This document shows positions 45,993-59,213 of a DNA stretch of 64,000 bases, one piece after another. The notes under the pieces are model-generated. The model was not told the DNA's origin. It worked only from the letters and a program-made list of their open reading frames with translations, and searched no databases. The DNA is from Apostichopus japonicus (Eukaryota; Echinodermata; Holothuroidea; Aspidochirotida; Stichopodidae). The position numbers and the translations under genes were made by a program. The stretch is taken from contig NC_092574.1 of NCBI RefSeq assembly GCF_037975245.1, positions 8,558,213-8,622,212 of the forward strand. Direction: 5' to 3'. Numbering within the stretch: position 1 is the first letter of the stretch; the number at the start of each line of letters is the position of its first letter.

Positions 45993-48900
45993 AACTTTGG
46001 AAGTTTATTCTCCGTGCCTTGTTTAATGGTTAAGAATCTAACATGTCCCAAATCATTTGACCTCCTCTCCTCCAGAATTCAAAACATTGAATTTAACAGC
46101 TGTCTGGTAGCAAGTTTTATCTACTGTAAACATCCATGCGTAATTTCGTCATTGTTTTGACATCGTTTTTGCGATTCTCCTTGATCACATACTCTTGACT
46201 CAGAACTCGAGCAGGTACTCACTATTGAAAATGTTGGCCATACCATCCTTTGCAATGTGTGGTGTTGCCTCTTCCCCACCCCACCCCTCCAGACCCCCCC
46301 CCCACTTAGACTTAAACTGATGACAAACCTGTCTCAGGGCACTTATAAGTCAATGTATTTCCCCCGCCCCTCTCCATGTTAGAAACTTCAAGAGGAGGAG
46401 GAGAAGGAGAAGGAGAAATATAAGGAGGTTTTCCAAGGAGAAGCGGAATGAGAATAAAATCGCCACCCTTTATCAAACTTCCGCGAAAGTATTGTAATCG
46501 CCACAGCTTATTATGTCCGTTCACAGTTTACTTGAATCATCCTAAACTATTTGGTAATCTCAATACACATGAGAGTAAGAGCATTTAGGTCAGTATACTT
46601 TCGAGAAGAAATAAAAGTTGATACTTTTTTTTTAATTGTTCCAATTCCTGATCATGGTATTTTTTGATCTGAGAGTTTTACATTTATCAGTTTCTATGTT
46701 TTATAGACAGATTTAATAAACCTATATACAGAGAGTATTACAAGATAAAATTTGCAATCGCTTATCCTAACCCACCCCCATATTACTTAGTTACAGCTAA
46801 CGAGGGTTAATATATGTTTATTTAATTATTCCATTCCGTGGATTCAAGACATATCGTCTTCTAAGATATATTTATGAATCACAAGAAGGTAACATCGAAC
46901 ATCCTACTACTATAATCTAGCACTAATGTTGCCTTATAATCGAATTACATAATACGTACGGTACCTTTACTGATAAATAACAGGAAAGCAATACTTACCG
47001 GTAAAAAATGATATTGGTCACACGAGGTTTGTTTTAAGGATCATACAACAAACGCTCGGCACGATTAGGTCGTCTTTTTGAGAAGCTGTGGTGATTTATT
47101 GACGATCGCGCAACTCTTATACATGTTCAACTTCAGCGTATAGCATATCACACCTGTATTAACCAATCACATCACTTCTGTGTAGTATCTAAGGTTATGT
47201 ATATATATGGTACGAGCAATGCGTTAAGTAGGCCTATCGTGTATTTCACCCGAGTAAACAACCATATGAATGCTATAGTTCTCAATAATAATAATACTTT
47301 AACGACAACAATGACTGACCTATTGATAACGGTGGTAGTGATTAGGCAGATACTGACGAGTAAAAGGAAACACATATTAGGTTTAATTTAAGCCCGTATT
47401 GTACTTCATGCGTGATCATATCACAGAGTGTTGCACTCGATCTGCATGCCTTGTTGTGAAATTAGTAAATTTCAATAAACCTTCATTTCTGCTTGGAGGT
47501 TTTTCTGTCTTCGTAAATACTTTCGTGCCTTTGCTGTCAGTAGAGCAATTGAAGCAGATATCCGTATATAACTTTTCTCGCTCAAAGGAGCTGCGTCATC
47601 TTTCCCCATCATATGTTTGTCTGTAATCTCTGTGATCTCGATAACGAAACATTTCATGGGATCTTACATGTCGTTTGTTGATAAAGTAGATAGAAGTAGT
47701 AGAAGAAGTACCCTACAATTCTTGTGAGAGGTCAAAGGTCATTTCAGAACAGTAGAAATCAAAGGGCACGACATATAATAGGTTCAAGAAACTTGGATTG
47801 CTCTGCTACTAAGTCTCTGCACGCATACCCTATGATAAGTAAAATTAACCCATGAAATGAATGGTAAAGATCACTTGAGCTCAGCAAAGGTCAAAGCCTG
47901 AAAAAAATTGTTAACACAACATTTCAAGATGACAAATTTTTACAGCGTCTCCATTTTTCCCTGCTGGTGGAGGTCCCTAAATGACAAAACTTTTGTCGTC
48001 GCTTTCACAGTAACTTTTGGGAATTTATGAGACCCTCATTGCCGACGTCACAAGTTACTCCTGGTAACTATGCACCACGTAAAGCAATTCGTGATGTCGC
48101 AGAACTGAATGTGTGAGGTTCGTCTGTATCGTCGTCTTTGAAGTCACTTTACTGAGACGAGATATATTCGCAATGACAATCTCCACAGCCATCCTCTGGT
48201 ATAGTCTATATACGAAAACTGGTGTCAGAAACAAAAACAAAGAAGAAACATACTCAACCGTTATGTCTTCAAATTCCATTAAAATAACCTGGATCAATGG
48301 AAACATGTCCAAGTCAGTCGATTTACTAAACCAAAGGGGACTGAGCTACCCGGAGTTTCGAGGTAAACAAATGGAAGAATCCTACTATAGTGTCTCCATT
48401 GTTTCACCGGTGACATCAGAGTGAATAACGGCTAACGGTACGCTATATCATTTAAAGGGTGCATGTGAAGACCGTCGCGCAAAAAGAAACGTCTAATGCC
48501 GGTAATCTGACCTAGTTTCGAATGAGGTGTAACAGAAGTGTTGAACACACCATCGATCCCAGAAAATACACACCACAGCTTGCTACCGTCGGTAATTATA
48601 CACTAGTGTACAGTCTGTACATACAGCTACGGTCATTACCTACAACACAGTGTACATAGCAACGATGGACATCTCAGGTCTAGATAAAAGATAACAAGGT
48701 ATCAGGTTTCATGACTGTCTGCATTTTGTAGCGACACGATAAAAAAAAATTTGACTTGCAAGCAACGGAAAGTTAACTTTTTTTCAGATGGCCGCACGCT
48801 TCAATGCCTTTAACGTTAGGTTAGTAGACCTTCACTTAAGCCAAACCGGACTCCACACGTTCACCGCTGCTCATTTCACCGTATCAACAATGTGATCTTG

Positions 48901-49817
48901 TAACTTAAAGGATATCGATGTTGCAAATGTAAGCAGTAAGCACTGTGTTTTCTTTCTTTCAAATAACAGCCTACGCCGTGGTTATGCATGCCTGGGGGCC
49001 ATTATGACGATCAGATCTAGCCTAGGCGTACGTATATTGGCCAGCCTAACGTTTTCTTAAACCTTTTAAGGCACACATAAGTCTGCAACATTAATTAGAA
49101 GTATGTTTTACTCATTATCGAATTAAAGTTTTTATTATCATTAATTACTAACATAATTTACCAACATGTAAATCTAAAATTTCCGCACTTTTTGTTGTTG
49201 TAAATCGTGTCATAACTAGAAAAGGCAAAGGTTAAGTTACCAGATCAATATTTTGGCAGGAGCCAGATTCTCATGAGCCATTCAAAATCGCTGCAGTGCA
49301 GTGGTGATGTGCGGAGTTTTCCGTGGATTTGGTATTTCAGTTTTTTTAACTTGCAATTGGGGAAAGGGGTTTGTTTCTGTTCTTCACTTGGTTTCAAAAC
49401 AAATTTGTTCGTCATGGCTGCACTGAATATGATGCCTTTGCCTACTTCAGTATTGAGAAAGTTGTCAGATGCTGGGGCATACACTCTAGTTCGTCGGATT
49501 GGGACATATAATGGCGGTCCCGGCAGCAGAAATGGGATTGAATTCACACCTCTGCCTCGTTATCCTTTGAACACTTATCGAAGAGAGAAGGCTTGAAATA
49601 AGCCGGTGTTCATCTACGATCTAACACGGATAGGGTCTCAAATAAGCTATTGTAAGGCTTCCTGATCCTTGGTCTCCAAACTAAACTGACTTTGTAGTTA
49701 TACATGGGACTACACGGTGATATGCCTTGGTCAATGGTAGTATACTATAGCCTACTGTAAGCCTATATATAACTAGAACTTTCATGTTTTGATTTCTGTT
49801 TGCAGCAAGCTTGAAAG
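45993..49817. repeat. Long noncoding body of repeat unit D
   Basis: Collinear with 6,051-9,886. It differs from copies A and C by substitutions and small indels, for example a short deletion near 49,425-49,437 that fuses two frames present separately in the other copies. The open frames at 48,113-48,424 and 49,273-49,596 arise this way and are not supported as genes. Confidence 0.65.
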
Positions 49818-50027
49818 GTGATTGAAGCAGTTATCCTAGACCTACTGAACTTAATACTTCCCATTCTTGCATTTACTTATCCTACATTCAATGATATTGA
49901 TGTAGAAGCCTTGGAACTTCTTTGTGAAGCGGCCATAAAGTCGATGATACCGACAGTTGGGAAACGGGTAAATTTCTACGGAAATGAAAAAAAAAAAAAC
50001 ATGTTAAGTCCATGTGCTGCAATTTAA
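49818..50027 (+). pseudogene. SAM-domain-like gene fragment, copy D
   Basis: Same frame as 9,887-10,096, with one replacement (Asp to Ala after LCE). Again no ATG and an in-frame stop just upstream. See the copy A entry for the domain argument. Confidence 0.4.
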
Positions 50028-50085
50028 CCATGGCATTGTTCAATTAATTTTAACCTAGGGATGCTAAATATATCATATAATAATG

Positions 50086-50091
<6 letters not shown>

Positions 50092-50138
<47 letters not shown>
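50092..50138. repeat. (TA)n microsatellite
   Basis: About 47 bp of TA, shorter than the matching tract at 10,160. Confidence 0.97.
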
Positions 50139-50142
<4 letters not shown>

Positions 50143-50195
50143 TGAGACCTAAAAACCCTCTCTTTTCATACTTTAATATGTCTTTACAATAAAAC

Positions 50196-50384
50196 ATGAC
50201 TCGTATAGGAAAGGAAAGTCATATTACTAACACGATCATAAAAGTTCTGTTACATAGTCATAGAGCAGATGGTAAATTCATGATCAAAAACATACTCATA
50301 AATGTTGCTGTGCCAGTTCCATTTGTTCAAAAAGTAATATCTGAAGTCGAATTTTTATATGCTGCAGTTGTAAATGATCGTTAG
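50196..50384 (+). other. Unrecognised open frame in repeat unit, copy D
   Basis: Encodes the same 62 residues as 10,298-10,486. No ATG in frame at the 5' end and no domain recognised. Confidence 0.25.
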
Positions 50385-50398
50385 AGGGGTGTAACTGA

Positions 50399-50578
50399 AC
50401 TTTGAAAGATATAGATGGTGGTAGTTTTTCATCTAAGCAAAAATGTGCAGTCTGCGAAATGTATTTATGTACATTCAAAGAACAGGATATCAACAGGACA
50501 AATACATTGAAGAAAACGGTGTATCAGCAATCGAAAAAATCGCTGCAAGGATGCTTTATTTCTCACACTGACAGGGTG

Positions 50579-50581
<3 letters not shown>
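50399..50581 (+). other. Cys-containing open frame (relic exon?), copy D
   Basis: Same frame and C-x2-C-x3-LC segment as 10,501-10,683. Low-confidence relic. Confidence 0.2.

Positions 50582-50659
<78 letters not shown>
50582..50659. repeat. (TA)n microsatellite
   Basis: About 78 bp of TA, longer than the matching tract at 10,684. Confidence 0.97.
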
Positions 50660-50662
<3 letters not shown>

Positions 50663-52560
50663 GGTGAGTAACTTAAAATGTTTTACTGCACTTCTAATTA
50701 TACATTCAGCGAAAGTGTATGCTGTAGCTTTGATTCCTTATCGTTAATAACTATAGGTGAACTCTTCCTACTTGTAAGATTTCGACTATTTATGTCTTCA
50801 GTTTTATGTCAAGATTTTTTAATGTTTCCAGGCCAATCAGCAATGACCACCTTTCCCATGGTTACTGTCTGGTTTGTTCCTTTGAGGTCAGTCCCGAACT
50901 CGATATTCTATACCTCTTGTTGAATGTTCAACTAATTGTGTTGTATCATGCATATTTGGTAGAGTGATGCCGTTGGTCATCATATCTGTCGCCCTCTATT
51001 TTCCATAGGTTACATGACGTAATTATTACAGGTCACGTGATGTCTGCTCACTAGCTCAGCTGAAGCAGACCTCGAGTCTTCGCTCCCGTTCTGAATCGTT
51101 TGGTTCGGTAGTAGCGCTGGCTCCGACCACTGTGGTCGTACTTGTATCTGTTTTGTATTCGTCTTTTATACAAGTTTGTACGTATCGTTATAGGACTCTA
51201 CTTCGGTATTGAGACCTCGTTTATGACCATTTTCGTTTAAGTACATTACATGTTTTCTACCTATATATTATTGAGGGCTTCGATGTATTGTCTGTATCGT
51301 GTCTGATCATAGTAATAGTTTACGAAATCTACGCAGCGCTTGTTCTTTACTCGTTTATCTATGTGTTATATCTTTTGCATGTAATAGCGAGAATTAAGGC
51401 TCGTCGTTACTAACATACAACCATCCAAGCAGCATTTGTTTCCATACCACCACCAGTCCTCAGCAGGGAATATTTTAGACGCCCCAGAATCTTAGACTGA
51501 GTTAGCGTATACAGTATCTTATTTTGTCACCTTGATTTGTTGTACAGGATCTATAAACTTTCTTCAGGGTTGTTGGTTAACGTTGTTCATAGAGTAGATA
51601 GATAGGGCAAGCGAAAGATATGCCTTTGGTATTTACTTTATCTGGTATAACTGTCCGTGATTGCGTTCCACTGTTATCAACACGTAAAGGTAAATATATC
51701 ATTTTGAAAGTTGTGACATTGTTTCAGTCGTTTGCTCTTTCTCAAATTTACAAAAGGAATGAATGCGGATATGCTGAATAATTGATGAAAAATATCCCAA
51801 TAAAATATGTGATTTTGCGCTACTGAAAGGTAAAGCTCCAAACAATTATTCAACAATTTGCCCACGCAATCGTCATATTTTTAACCAACTTTCTCATCAA
51901 AACGTATGGATAGAAACCAAGTCAACGTGTTCCCCGGGTGTATGTAACATCCTATAGTGACACCTGAACTCATCGTCATTATTTCATTCTTTTATAACTT
52001 TTTATATGACTCCATTTTACATAATATAAACAGATAAAATAATTCATACTTGTTCACAATGCAAGAAGAGAGCTCACCATTTGCGACTACATTTAGTGCA
52101 ACTCGCCGTCTAAATATGCAGATACACGTATAATACAAGTCAGCTAATGACTATATAGCACTATATGTCCCCATGAACTCGTTCAGTAAAATAACATACA
52201 CAAAATGAAACAGATAAACGTGAAATCACTAAAAAAATGTTTACCAACATGAGAGTTAGTCACCCCTTTAACCTCTTCCCCATATGAGCAGTATAGACCT
52301 CTTTCCAATTTCACGAATTCTATTCCTCATTTTAATGGGATATAAGACAGAGCTTATTAACCATGTGCCACATTACATTGGATACAACTATAGATGTCCA
52401 CAAGTGCGGACACACGTGTGCAAATTTAAGCAAATACCTACTTATGGTATCGTGTTGTACTCTACTCGTGACCTGTGCAATAATACTTTTCACCCCCTCC
52501 CCCTCCCCCCATACCCTGCTCTTATTTAGCAAAACGATGTACTGTCAGCTCACACATGTA
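50660..52560. repeat. Noncoding 3' part of repeat unit D
   Basis: Collinear with 10,729-12,306 and, for its last 0.6 kb, with 15,520-16,120. After about 52,560 no further similarity to the other copies is seen, so this is the natural or rearranged right end of the unit. No gene. Confidence 0.6.
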
Positions 52561-53258
52561 TGAATCTTCAACATGTGTAATATCATGTTTGTTATGATTT
52601 ATTTCCAGTTATTAATTATGTACGGGATTTTTTTTTGGAAGAAATGTGACAAAACGTGAACATAACAAGCTGTCGGGAACCGTTGGGAAAAGTTTCTAAA
52701 TATTTTAGTGTCAATAAAATTAATCTACGCAATTCACTCATCAATCAGATGATTTTTTTTTTTTACTTGTGTTTCAACAGTTTTCTGAATATAAAATTGA
52801 GCAGTTGACGTCTTTCCTGCACGTGCGCACTAAAAAAAAATGATTTAATGACTATACTTACCGCATCTCGCCATGTCAACGATTTTCTACGAAATTTACA
52901 ATATTTTAAGTATATTTTAAGTTGGCAACTTTTTGGACAAGTCTTTAAAAAGACAACTCATCAAAGTTAAATCTCGACATTTCAACAACTTGCTGCATAA
53001 TTTTAATTGCTAACTTCTGTTCAAGATGGCAATGTAACACTTTTCCGGGGGAAGGGGGGAGGGGGCGGTAAAAAAAACTGAAAACAAAAATGGTGTTAGA
53101 TATTCTTATCTTGATGGCAGTTTGAAGTTGCCGTACTGGCGTTTACAAATTATTAAAAATTATCGAAATACAGGAGCCGGGGAAGGCGGCAGGGAGATGC
53201 TGGCGCATTCGCCATTGCAGTGTTGTGAAACCCTCAAACGCGCCCCCCCTTTCATCAG

Positions 53259-53262
<4 letters not shown>
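52561..53262. other. Single-copy noncoding DNA
   Basis: No gene seen. A purine-rich stretch (GGGGGAAGGGGGGAGGGGG) lies near 53,046-53,065. Confidence 0.45.

Positions 53263-53328
<66 letters not shown>
53263..53328. repeat. (TA)n microsatellite
   Basis: First of four TA tracts in the next 0.75 kb (others about 53,441-53,478, 53,513-53,569 and 53,953-54,018). Confidence 0.97.
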
Positions 53329-53331
<3 letters not shown>

Positions 53332-53376
53332 ATGTTAATGCAATGGAGGTAAACGACAAAGGCAAATGAATATATA

Positions 53377-53437
53377 TAAATGAAAATCGTAATGAGTTGG
53401 AAAATCAAGAACAGTGAAAAAACTTTCAGCCTCCACC

Positions 53438-53440
<3 letters not shown>
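53377..53440 (-). mobile_element. tRNA-derived SINE, 3' fragment
   Basis: The reverse complement of this stretch matches the tail of the SINE at 62,455-62,640 (GGTGGAGGCTGAAAGTTTTT... ending in TTTCATTTA), with a (TA)n tract next to it as at 62,634. The tRNA-like head is missing; a second TA tract abuts the truncated end. Confidence 0.75.
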
Positions 53441-53487
<47 letters not shown>

Positions 53488-53510
53488 CCCAAAAGTACCT
53501 TCATACGCCA

Positions 53511-53573
<63 letters not shown>

Positions 53574-53950
53574 GACAAGGGCGTAGGAACCGGGGGGCTG
53601 GGGGCGCCAGCTCCCCCCAGTGAAAAATATGGAGGTGCGGAAGTATCATTCCGCCCCCCCCCCCCCCGGCTTCGCAAGTCAGAAAACCCCTTTTACATTT
53701 CCAAATGAGAAAAAAAATCTCATTTGGAGCACCAAATTGCATCTAAGGCCAGGTGAAAATGCAAAATTATATACAAAATGGAGTTGGTGGGTTGAAGTGT
53801 GCTATATTGCACCAAATTGCATCTGAGGCCACCTGGAAATGCAAAAAAATCCAAAAGGGGAGGGGGACACACCCTCCCCTTAGACCCCTCACCCAGGCCG
53901 GCCATCAGTCTTCAGCCCCCCCCCCCACTCAAAAGTACCTTCATACGCCA

Positions 53951-53953
<3 letters not shown>
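53488..53953. repeat. Dispersed GC-rich repeat block flanked by duplicated ends and (TA)n
   Basis: AAAAGTACCTTCATACGCCA followed by CTG and a TA tract occurs at 53,491 and again at 53,931, so a 440-bp unit is duplicated. Inside are a GGGGGGCTGGGGGCGCCAGC palindrome-like block, C-runs, and a phrase around CACCAAATTGCATCT repeated at 53,730 and 53,812. This resembles dispersed low-complexity repeats. No gene. Confidence 0.6.
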
Positions 53954-54018
<65 letters not shown>

Positions 54019-54021
<3 letters not shown>

Positions 54022-55290
54022 TTCCCCTTTTTCATCGTTTCTGGGGCACATACGTCACTTCCTGTAAAAAAGGTTATTTCTTCATGTGGCTGGAGTGAAA
54101 ACACTATAAGCACGTATAACGTGGATTGAATGTCACGTGTGTGTATACGAAACGGTTCAACAAATTTTCGCGAAGACTGTGACTAACCCTCATTCTAGGC
54201 TATATGGAAAAGTTTGGTGTATGGTTTTCTATCCAAGAATTACATCATGCCCCTCACGTGTTGTTGTTTTGTTTTCTTTCTTTTGGACATACTAGCAACA
54301 AATAAAAACGTTACAAAATGATACTAGGCCCTTAACTCTGACGTTAACGCCGCAATATCCAGCACACTCGTCATCAAGTCATTCCCGCCTTGTTCTGGCA
54401 TTCTTGCCTAGCGGTCTTTCCGTAGAACATTTTCCCATTTCTTTATGTTTCTAAAAGCATAGGCTACCTTCATAGTTTGAAAAATATAACCGATTCGCAA
54501 TATTTAGTCACAATTATGTAGTAGTTTCACTTGCACTTCAAGTATTGCATCCATCGTTTTCACGCCATTCAGCTGGGATGACGGAAAACCCCGGATAACC
54601 GGCCGTCAAGAAAAGATTGAGGCTCCGTGTAGAAGACGGTGCCAATATATAAATGACACTCTTCTAGGCATAATTTACGGTTTTGACATTGTTATATCTG
54701 TGTGGATTGCACGAAGTTAGGAAAAGTTTGAGATAATTATTAAGTTGATGGTGATGATCGTGCTTTCCTGGTCTGTGTTTTAATATGCGTGATTTATATT
54801 TCTTATGATTTATTGCTTATAAACACGTATTGGATTTGATTAATGCACGACTGTACCACCGTCAATCATAAATGTTTCATCAAACGTGACATGTTTATCA
54901 AGCAAGACCATTGAGTTGATTTTAATCGGTTATTATTTAGATGATTCGTCTACGTACGAAGTGGCGTACAACATCTGTAAAACGTTTTGTGTCCGGGATC
55001 CGAACTTGCCATATTTTGTGTCTTTTCACTTAGGGAACATGTCACATTTAAGGTCATTGTTTGTCATATGACGGTTACACGAGATACTTTTCGAAAAAGG
55101 AAAAACCCATTTTTTGGCGCTCCACTTAGATAGTGTCGGAAGCGCCCCTACAGACCATTCTCGCCACCCCCCACCCCTGACCAATACCCCTAGCTCCGCC
55201 ACTGGTACCACAGTTAGTTTGGTGACTTTTTAGTCTCCCTGCATCAGTTAGGATCCAATTTAATTGATCAACTTGTTTGCTCAGTTCTCG
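54019..55290. other. Single-copy noncoding DNA with a small dispersed GC-rich segment
   Basis: No recognisable gene. A segment at about 55,133-55,205 (GCCCCTACAG... CCGCCACTGG) looks like the edge of another dispersed repeat of the kind at 53,580-53,660. Confidence 0.4.
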
Positions 55291-55539
55291 TAATGGATGT
55301 AAAATCACAAATTTCAGTCAAACTGAAGCCTTCCATTTAAATTTCCAACTTTTAAAGTTTTAAAAAGTATTGACCGAATTGTATGAGGCTATTTGTTAGA
55401 CGATTTGAGGTCGACATAAACTTATTAAAATATCCAAAAGTAATATATGGAGTTGCAGGTCTCATCTCCTTCATGATTTTAATCTTGTCATCCTAATTTT
55501 GTTAAAAATATGCTATTTGTTTACATATCTAGATTGAAC

Positions 55540-56134
55540 TTGATCGGACTTACGGTGTATGGGAGTTCGAGACACACTTTTTTTTCGCACAATTTAGGTC
55601 AAATTTACCGTTGTTCTCGACTTAAACACCAAAATCTGCACTAGTTTAAAATTTGTCTCATCATACTCTACATATTTTGTGGTTCGATGCCTTTTTTTCT
55701 ACAACATAAAATAGCTGAAACCATTTACCTGACCACCATTGACCTATGATGTCATCAATCACGCAGGCTGAAAGTTTATATGATCAGGTAACTATACCGA
55801 TCAAGTTAGAGCTTATCAAACGTTACACCTTAAGAGGATTTCGCGACACACTTTTCGCACAGTTTAGGCCAATTTGACCTTTGGCCTATATTGAACTTTG
55901 ACCTCTACCCTTAACAACCACATACCTACAATTTTAAATTTGTCCCATTATTCTCAACATATCGTGTAGTTATATGACATTTCCCTCCATGTTGACAAGC
56001 AGAAAATGGCTAAAATTAAATTTTAGGCTGCTTAAACCTTTACCTCCGACTTTTGACTTATGACGTCATTAATCACGCAGGCACGACGTTTACATGGTCA
56101 GGCACTAACGCACCAAGTTCGAGCTTGTCGGACG
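55540..56134. repeat. Degenerate tandem repeat, unit about 278 bp
   Basis: The phrase CG[AC]GACACACTTTT..CGCACA followed by TTTAGG is at 55,570 and 55,847, and the phrase TGAC(C/T)TATGA(T/C)GTCAT with AATCACGCAGGC is at 55,741 and 56,049. A third unit starts at 57,766 (CGACACACCTTCTCACACA at 57,789), split off by the fold-back element. Copies differ by many substitutions, so the array is old. Confidence 0.75.
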
Positions 56135-57765
56135 TATGGCAAGCCGTTTTAAAATTTACCTCGTTATTCTACTTAAGTAGAACTTATTCCACTTAAGTAA
56201 AATACAATTAAAATTAAGTGAAATTAATTGCACTCAAATAGTGTTGCATTTTAGTTAAGTTTAATTGTATTCCACTTAAGTAAAATTACCACTTTCTTTT
56301 AAGCTTAGGTTAAATTCAATTTCACTTAAGCGTCATTGTATTCTACTTAAGTAAAATATAATTCTACTTAAGTAAATTTTAATTTAGCTTAAGTAAAAGT
56401 GTCATTTTTTCTTACTTAAGCTTTTAAGTTTTTAGCTTTTAAGTATAATTGTATTTTACTTAAGTAGAATAAAATTAAGCTCTAGTGAAGTTGTATTAAA
56501 CTGAAGCTAAATTGTATTCTACTTAAGTAGAATAAAAATGCACTTAAGATAAATAGAATTGCGTTTTACTTAAGCAAAATTCAATTCTACTGAAGTAAAA
56601 TACAATTTAGCTTAAGTGGAATTGAAGGATCGGTCGTATGGCAAGCCGTTTTAACATTTACCTCGTGTGGAGAAGTGGTTGTTCTGGGTACAATGTTTAC
56701 ATGGGTACCATGCCTTGTGGTACTACTACTCTATAGTACCACTGCTTGGTGATATGTCGTGTTGTAGTCGTTTCCTTGCTCCAAGAGTGCCCTTCCAACT
56801 GCATCAGCAACAGTTTGCACTTTGCAACGATTGATTGGCTGGCTGCATTTTCCGAATGTCTAACGTTCTGACTCAGTGATAAACATAGCTTTGCTTCATT
56901 TGCTAAGGGTAAGTATGGTGTTATGTTCGTACATACACAACGACAGCTGGCCATTGATAAGTATGGCAGTATGCATGGGGCCATGGCTGCAAATAGTTAC
57001 GTAACTAGTACGTCTTGCACGTGACTCTATAGGTCTCGCACCACAATTAATTGTTCCATTGACTTACACACTAAACTCGTCACTTTCAAGACCTGCCAAA
57101 GCATAGATAGAAAATTTCAAGCTTTAAAGCTTTCATGATTAAACAAGCTTTACATTAGGTAATTTTACTTTTTTTTTCTGACAATGGTTAACCTTTTGAG
57201 CGGATGAACACTCCTCTAATTGTGGTGTTGTACCTATTACAGTATACAAAGTCGGACTTCGTGGCAAGTACAGTGACGCAATGAGTAGCATTTTGATTGA
57301 CCAATCACATTACACTTAAGCGTAATGCTATTTCACTTAAGTGAAATAGATTAACCAATCACATTTCACTTAGCGGAATTCTATTTCACTTAAATAAAAT
57401 GCAATTCAGCTTAAGTGAAATTGAAAAGCCATTTTTCTGAAGTAGAATAGCATTTTACCTAAGTAGAATTGAATTTAACTTCAGCAGAATTGTATTTTCT
57501 TAAGTGGAACTGTATTTTACTTAAGCTTTCTTCAATTAAGCTTAAGCTAAATTGAATTTTACTTAAGTAATATACGATATAGACAAAAACCGTTTGAACT
57601 TAAGCTAATATGAATTCCGCTTAGGTGGAATACAATTAAGCTTAAGTGAAATGCAATTCTGCTTAAGTGCAATTAGTATCACTTAAGTTTAATTGTATTC
57701 TACTTAAGTGATACTAATTCTACTTAAGTAGAATAGCGAGGTAAATATTAAAACGGCTTGCCATA
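56135..57765. mobile_element. Composite fold-back element with three TATGGCAAGCCG termini
   Basis: Begins TATGGCAAGCCGTTTTAA at 56,135, has a second terminus in the same orientation at 56,637, and ends with the inverted terminus at 57,755-57,765. The stretches 56,160-56,630 and 57,300-57,740 are AAGT-rich palindromic words as in the short copies. 56,665-57,300 is unrelated single-copy DNA. It is inserted in the 278-bp tandem repeat, after CGGACG on the left and before CGGACG on the right. It could be two nested or adjacent insertions, or a larger family member. Confidence 0.75.
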
Positions 57766-58986
57766 CGGACGTACGGTCTAGAAGTCCGCGACACACCTTC
57801 TCACACAATCTAGGTCAGAGTGCCAGCCCTAGGCTGGCCCCCAATGGCATTAACACAACTGATGACTTTATATAGTTATGCAGATAACAAGTTTGGTTTT
57901 CTTACGTATACATCAAAAGAATTATACTCAGTTAAAGGTAATATATGTTTTGGAAACGAAAAAGAACACAAAGTCTTAGAGTCTCAGAGTCTCCCTCGAG
58001 CCCCATCAGGGCCCATGTAACGGCCTCTTAGCCATACGCAGAAATGGTTTCGCGCCATACGCTGGCGTATTCCACCCGATTCTGTGCCCAACAAATGTTG
58101 CCCTGATTTTGGTGTGTCCTCCCCAACACTGCCCGCACCCAACACCACCGCACCCAACCGTCAACCCCAAACACATACACTTCCAGACGCTACTGGCTTT
58201 GTGAGATTTAAACCAAACTTCAAACTTTACAGAATATTCATGGCGAACATAAAATTTCAAAATAATCTGTCATTTGAGCACAATCCAATCGTAAAAATCT
58301 TATTTTCTCTTAAGTGTACAATTGGTACATAGCAACAAGCTCCCACAAGTATTGTTTAGGTTGACTGATTTCATCATATTATTTTTCACGTTGGAAATTG
58401 CGAGGAGAAAATTAGTGAGATGAGAAGTGATCGGGTTCTCGTACTTATTCTTGTGTCCTTTTGTGTGCAATAGACAGAACTTAATTGCTGAAAGTTGAAA
58501 GTCTCTTTCAGAAGCAAAAAAAATCAAAAGTCTTTTATAAAAGAAGAAAAAAAGAAGAGCTTTATGCAATTTTAAAACCAAAAAGGAGGGGGAAAACTCC
58601 TCCATAATCTATACTGAGATTATATTTCCTATCTGATTTGAATAGCTTCTTTCTATTACTTTGTATTAGCGACACAAAAGTTGGTTTCTCTTCTTAAACC
58701 TATATTGTCTTTCCTTTCAATTTGATAATTTTATATAGTGGAACAATAATATTCCTGTTACTAGTTATATATCGCCGCTTTGAGTACAATGTAGGCCTTA
58801 ACGTTTTTTTTTTACATGCATGTGGTATAGTTATATCTGTAAGTCTCTTGTCTCTTGTACCTCATTAAGGGAGCTATGGGAAACAATGAAATTGAAACTG
58901 ATGAATCATACTTATTAAAGTTGGAAGTTCATTTCAGGATTGCGAGTGGATTTGATTCAGGTTTTATGTCTACAATAATAATTAAG
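57766..58986. other. Third tandem unit start, then single-copy noncoding DNA
   Basis: The first about 50 bp continue the 278-bp tandem repeat. The rest has only short open frames without recognisable domains. Confidence 0.4.
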
Positions 58987-59035
58987 ATGATGATGATGAT
59001 GATGACGACGACAACGACGACGATGATGATGAAAT
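58987..59035. repeat. (GAT)n/(GAC)n microsatellite
   Basis: Imperfect GAT, GAC and CAA trinucleotides. Confidence 0.9.
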
Positions 59036-59174
59036 AGTATTAATTAGTAACAGATTCATTACTACTTTAAGTGTAATTTATTCGTTCTCAACACTCAAGA
59101 TTCGTTGACAACGCTAATTTGTTAGTGTTGATATATGCAATTATTTGTCATTATAACATGACAACACACACACG

Positions 59175-59180
<6 letters not shown>

Positions 59181-59210
<30 letters not shown>
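59181..59210. repeat. (TA)n microsatellite, SINE tail
   Basis: TA tract abutting the next SINE fragment, preceded by ACACACACACGCGCGCA. Confidence 0.95.

Positions 59211-59213
<3 letters not shown>

Noticed and set aside
53259-54113. Open frames with Ile-Tyr repeats
   Set aside because: These are translations of (TA)n tracts; the flanking residues come from SINE or dispersed repeat sequence.
57820-58332. Short open frames near the third tandem unit
   Set aside because: No domain, no good start context, and partly within repeat sequence.
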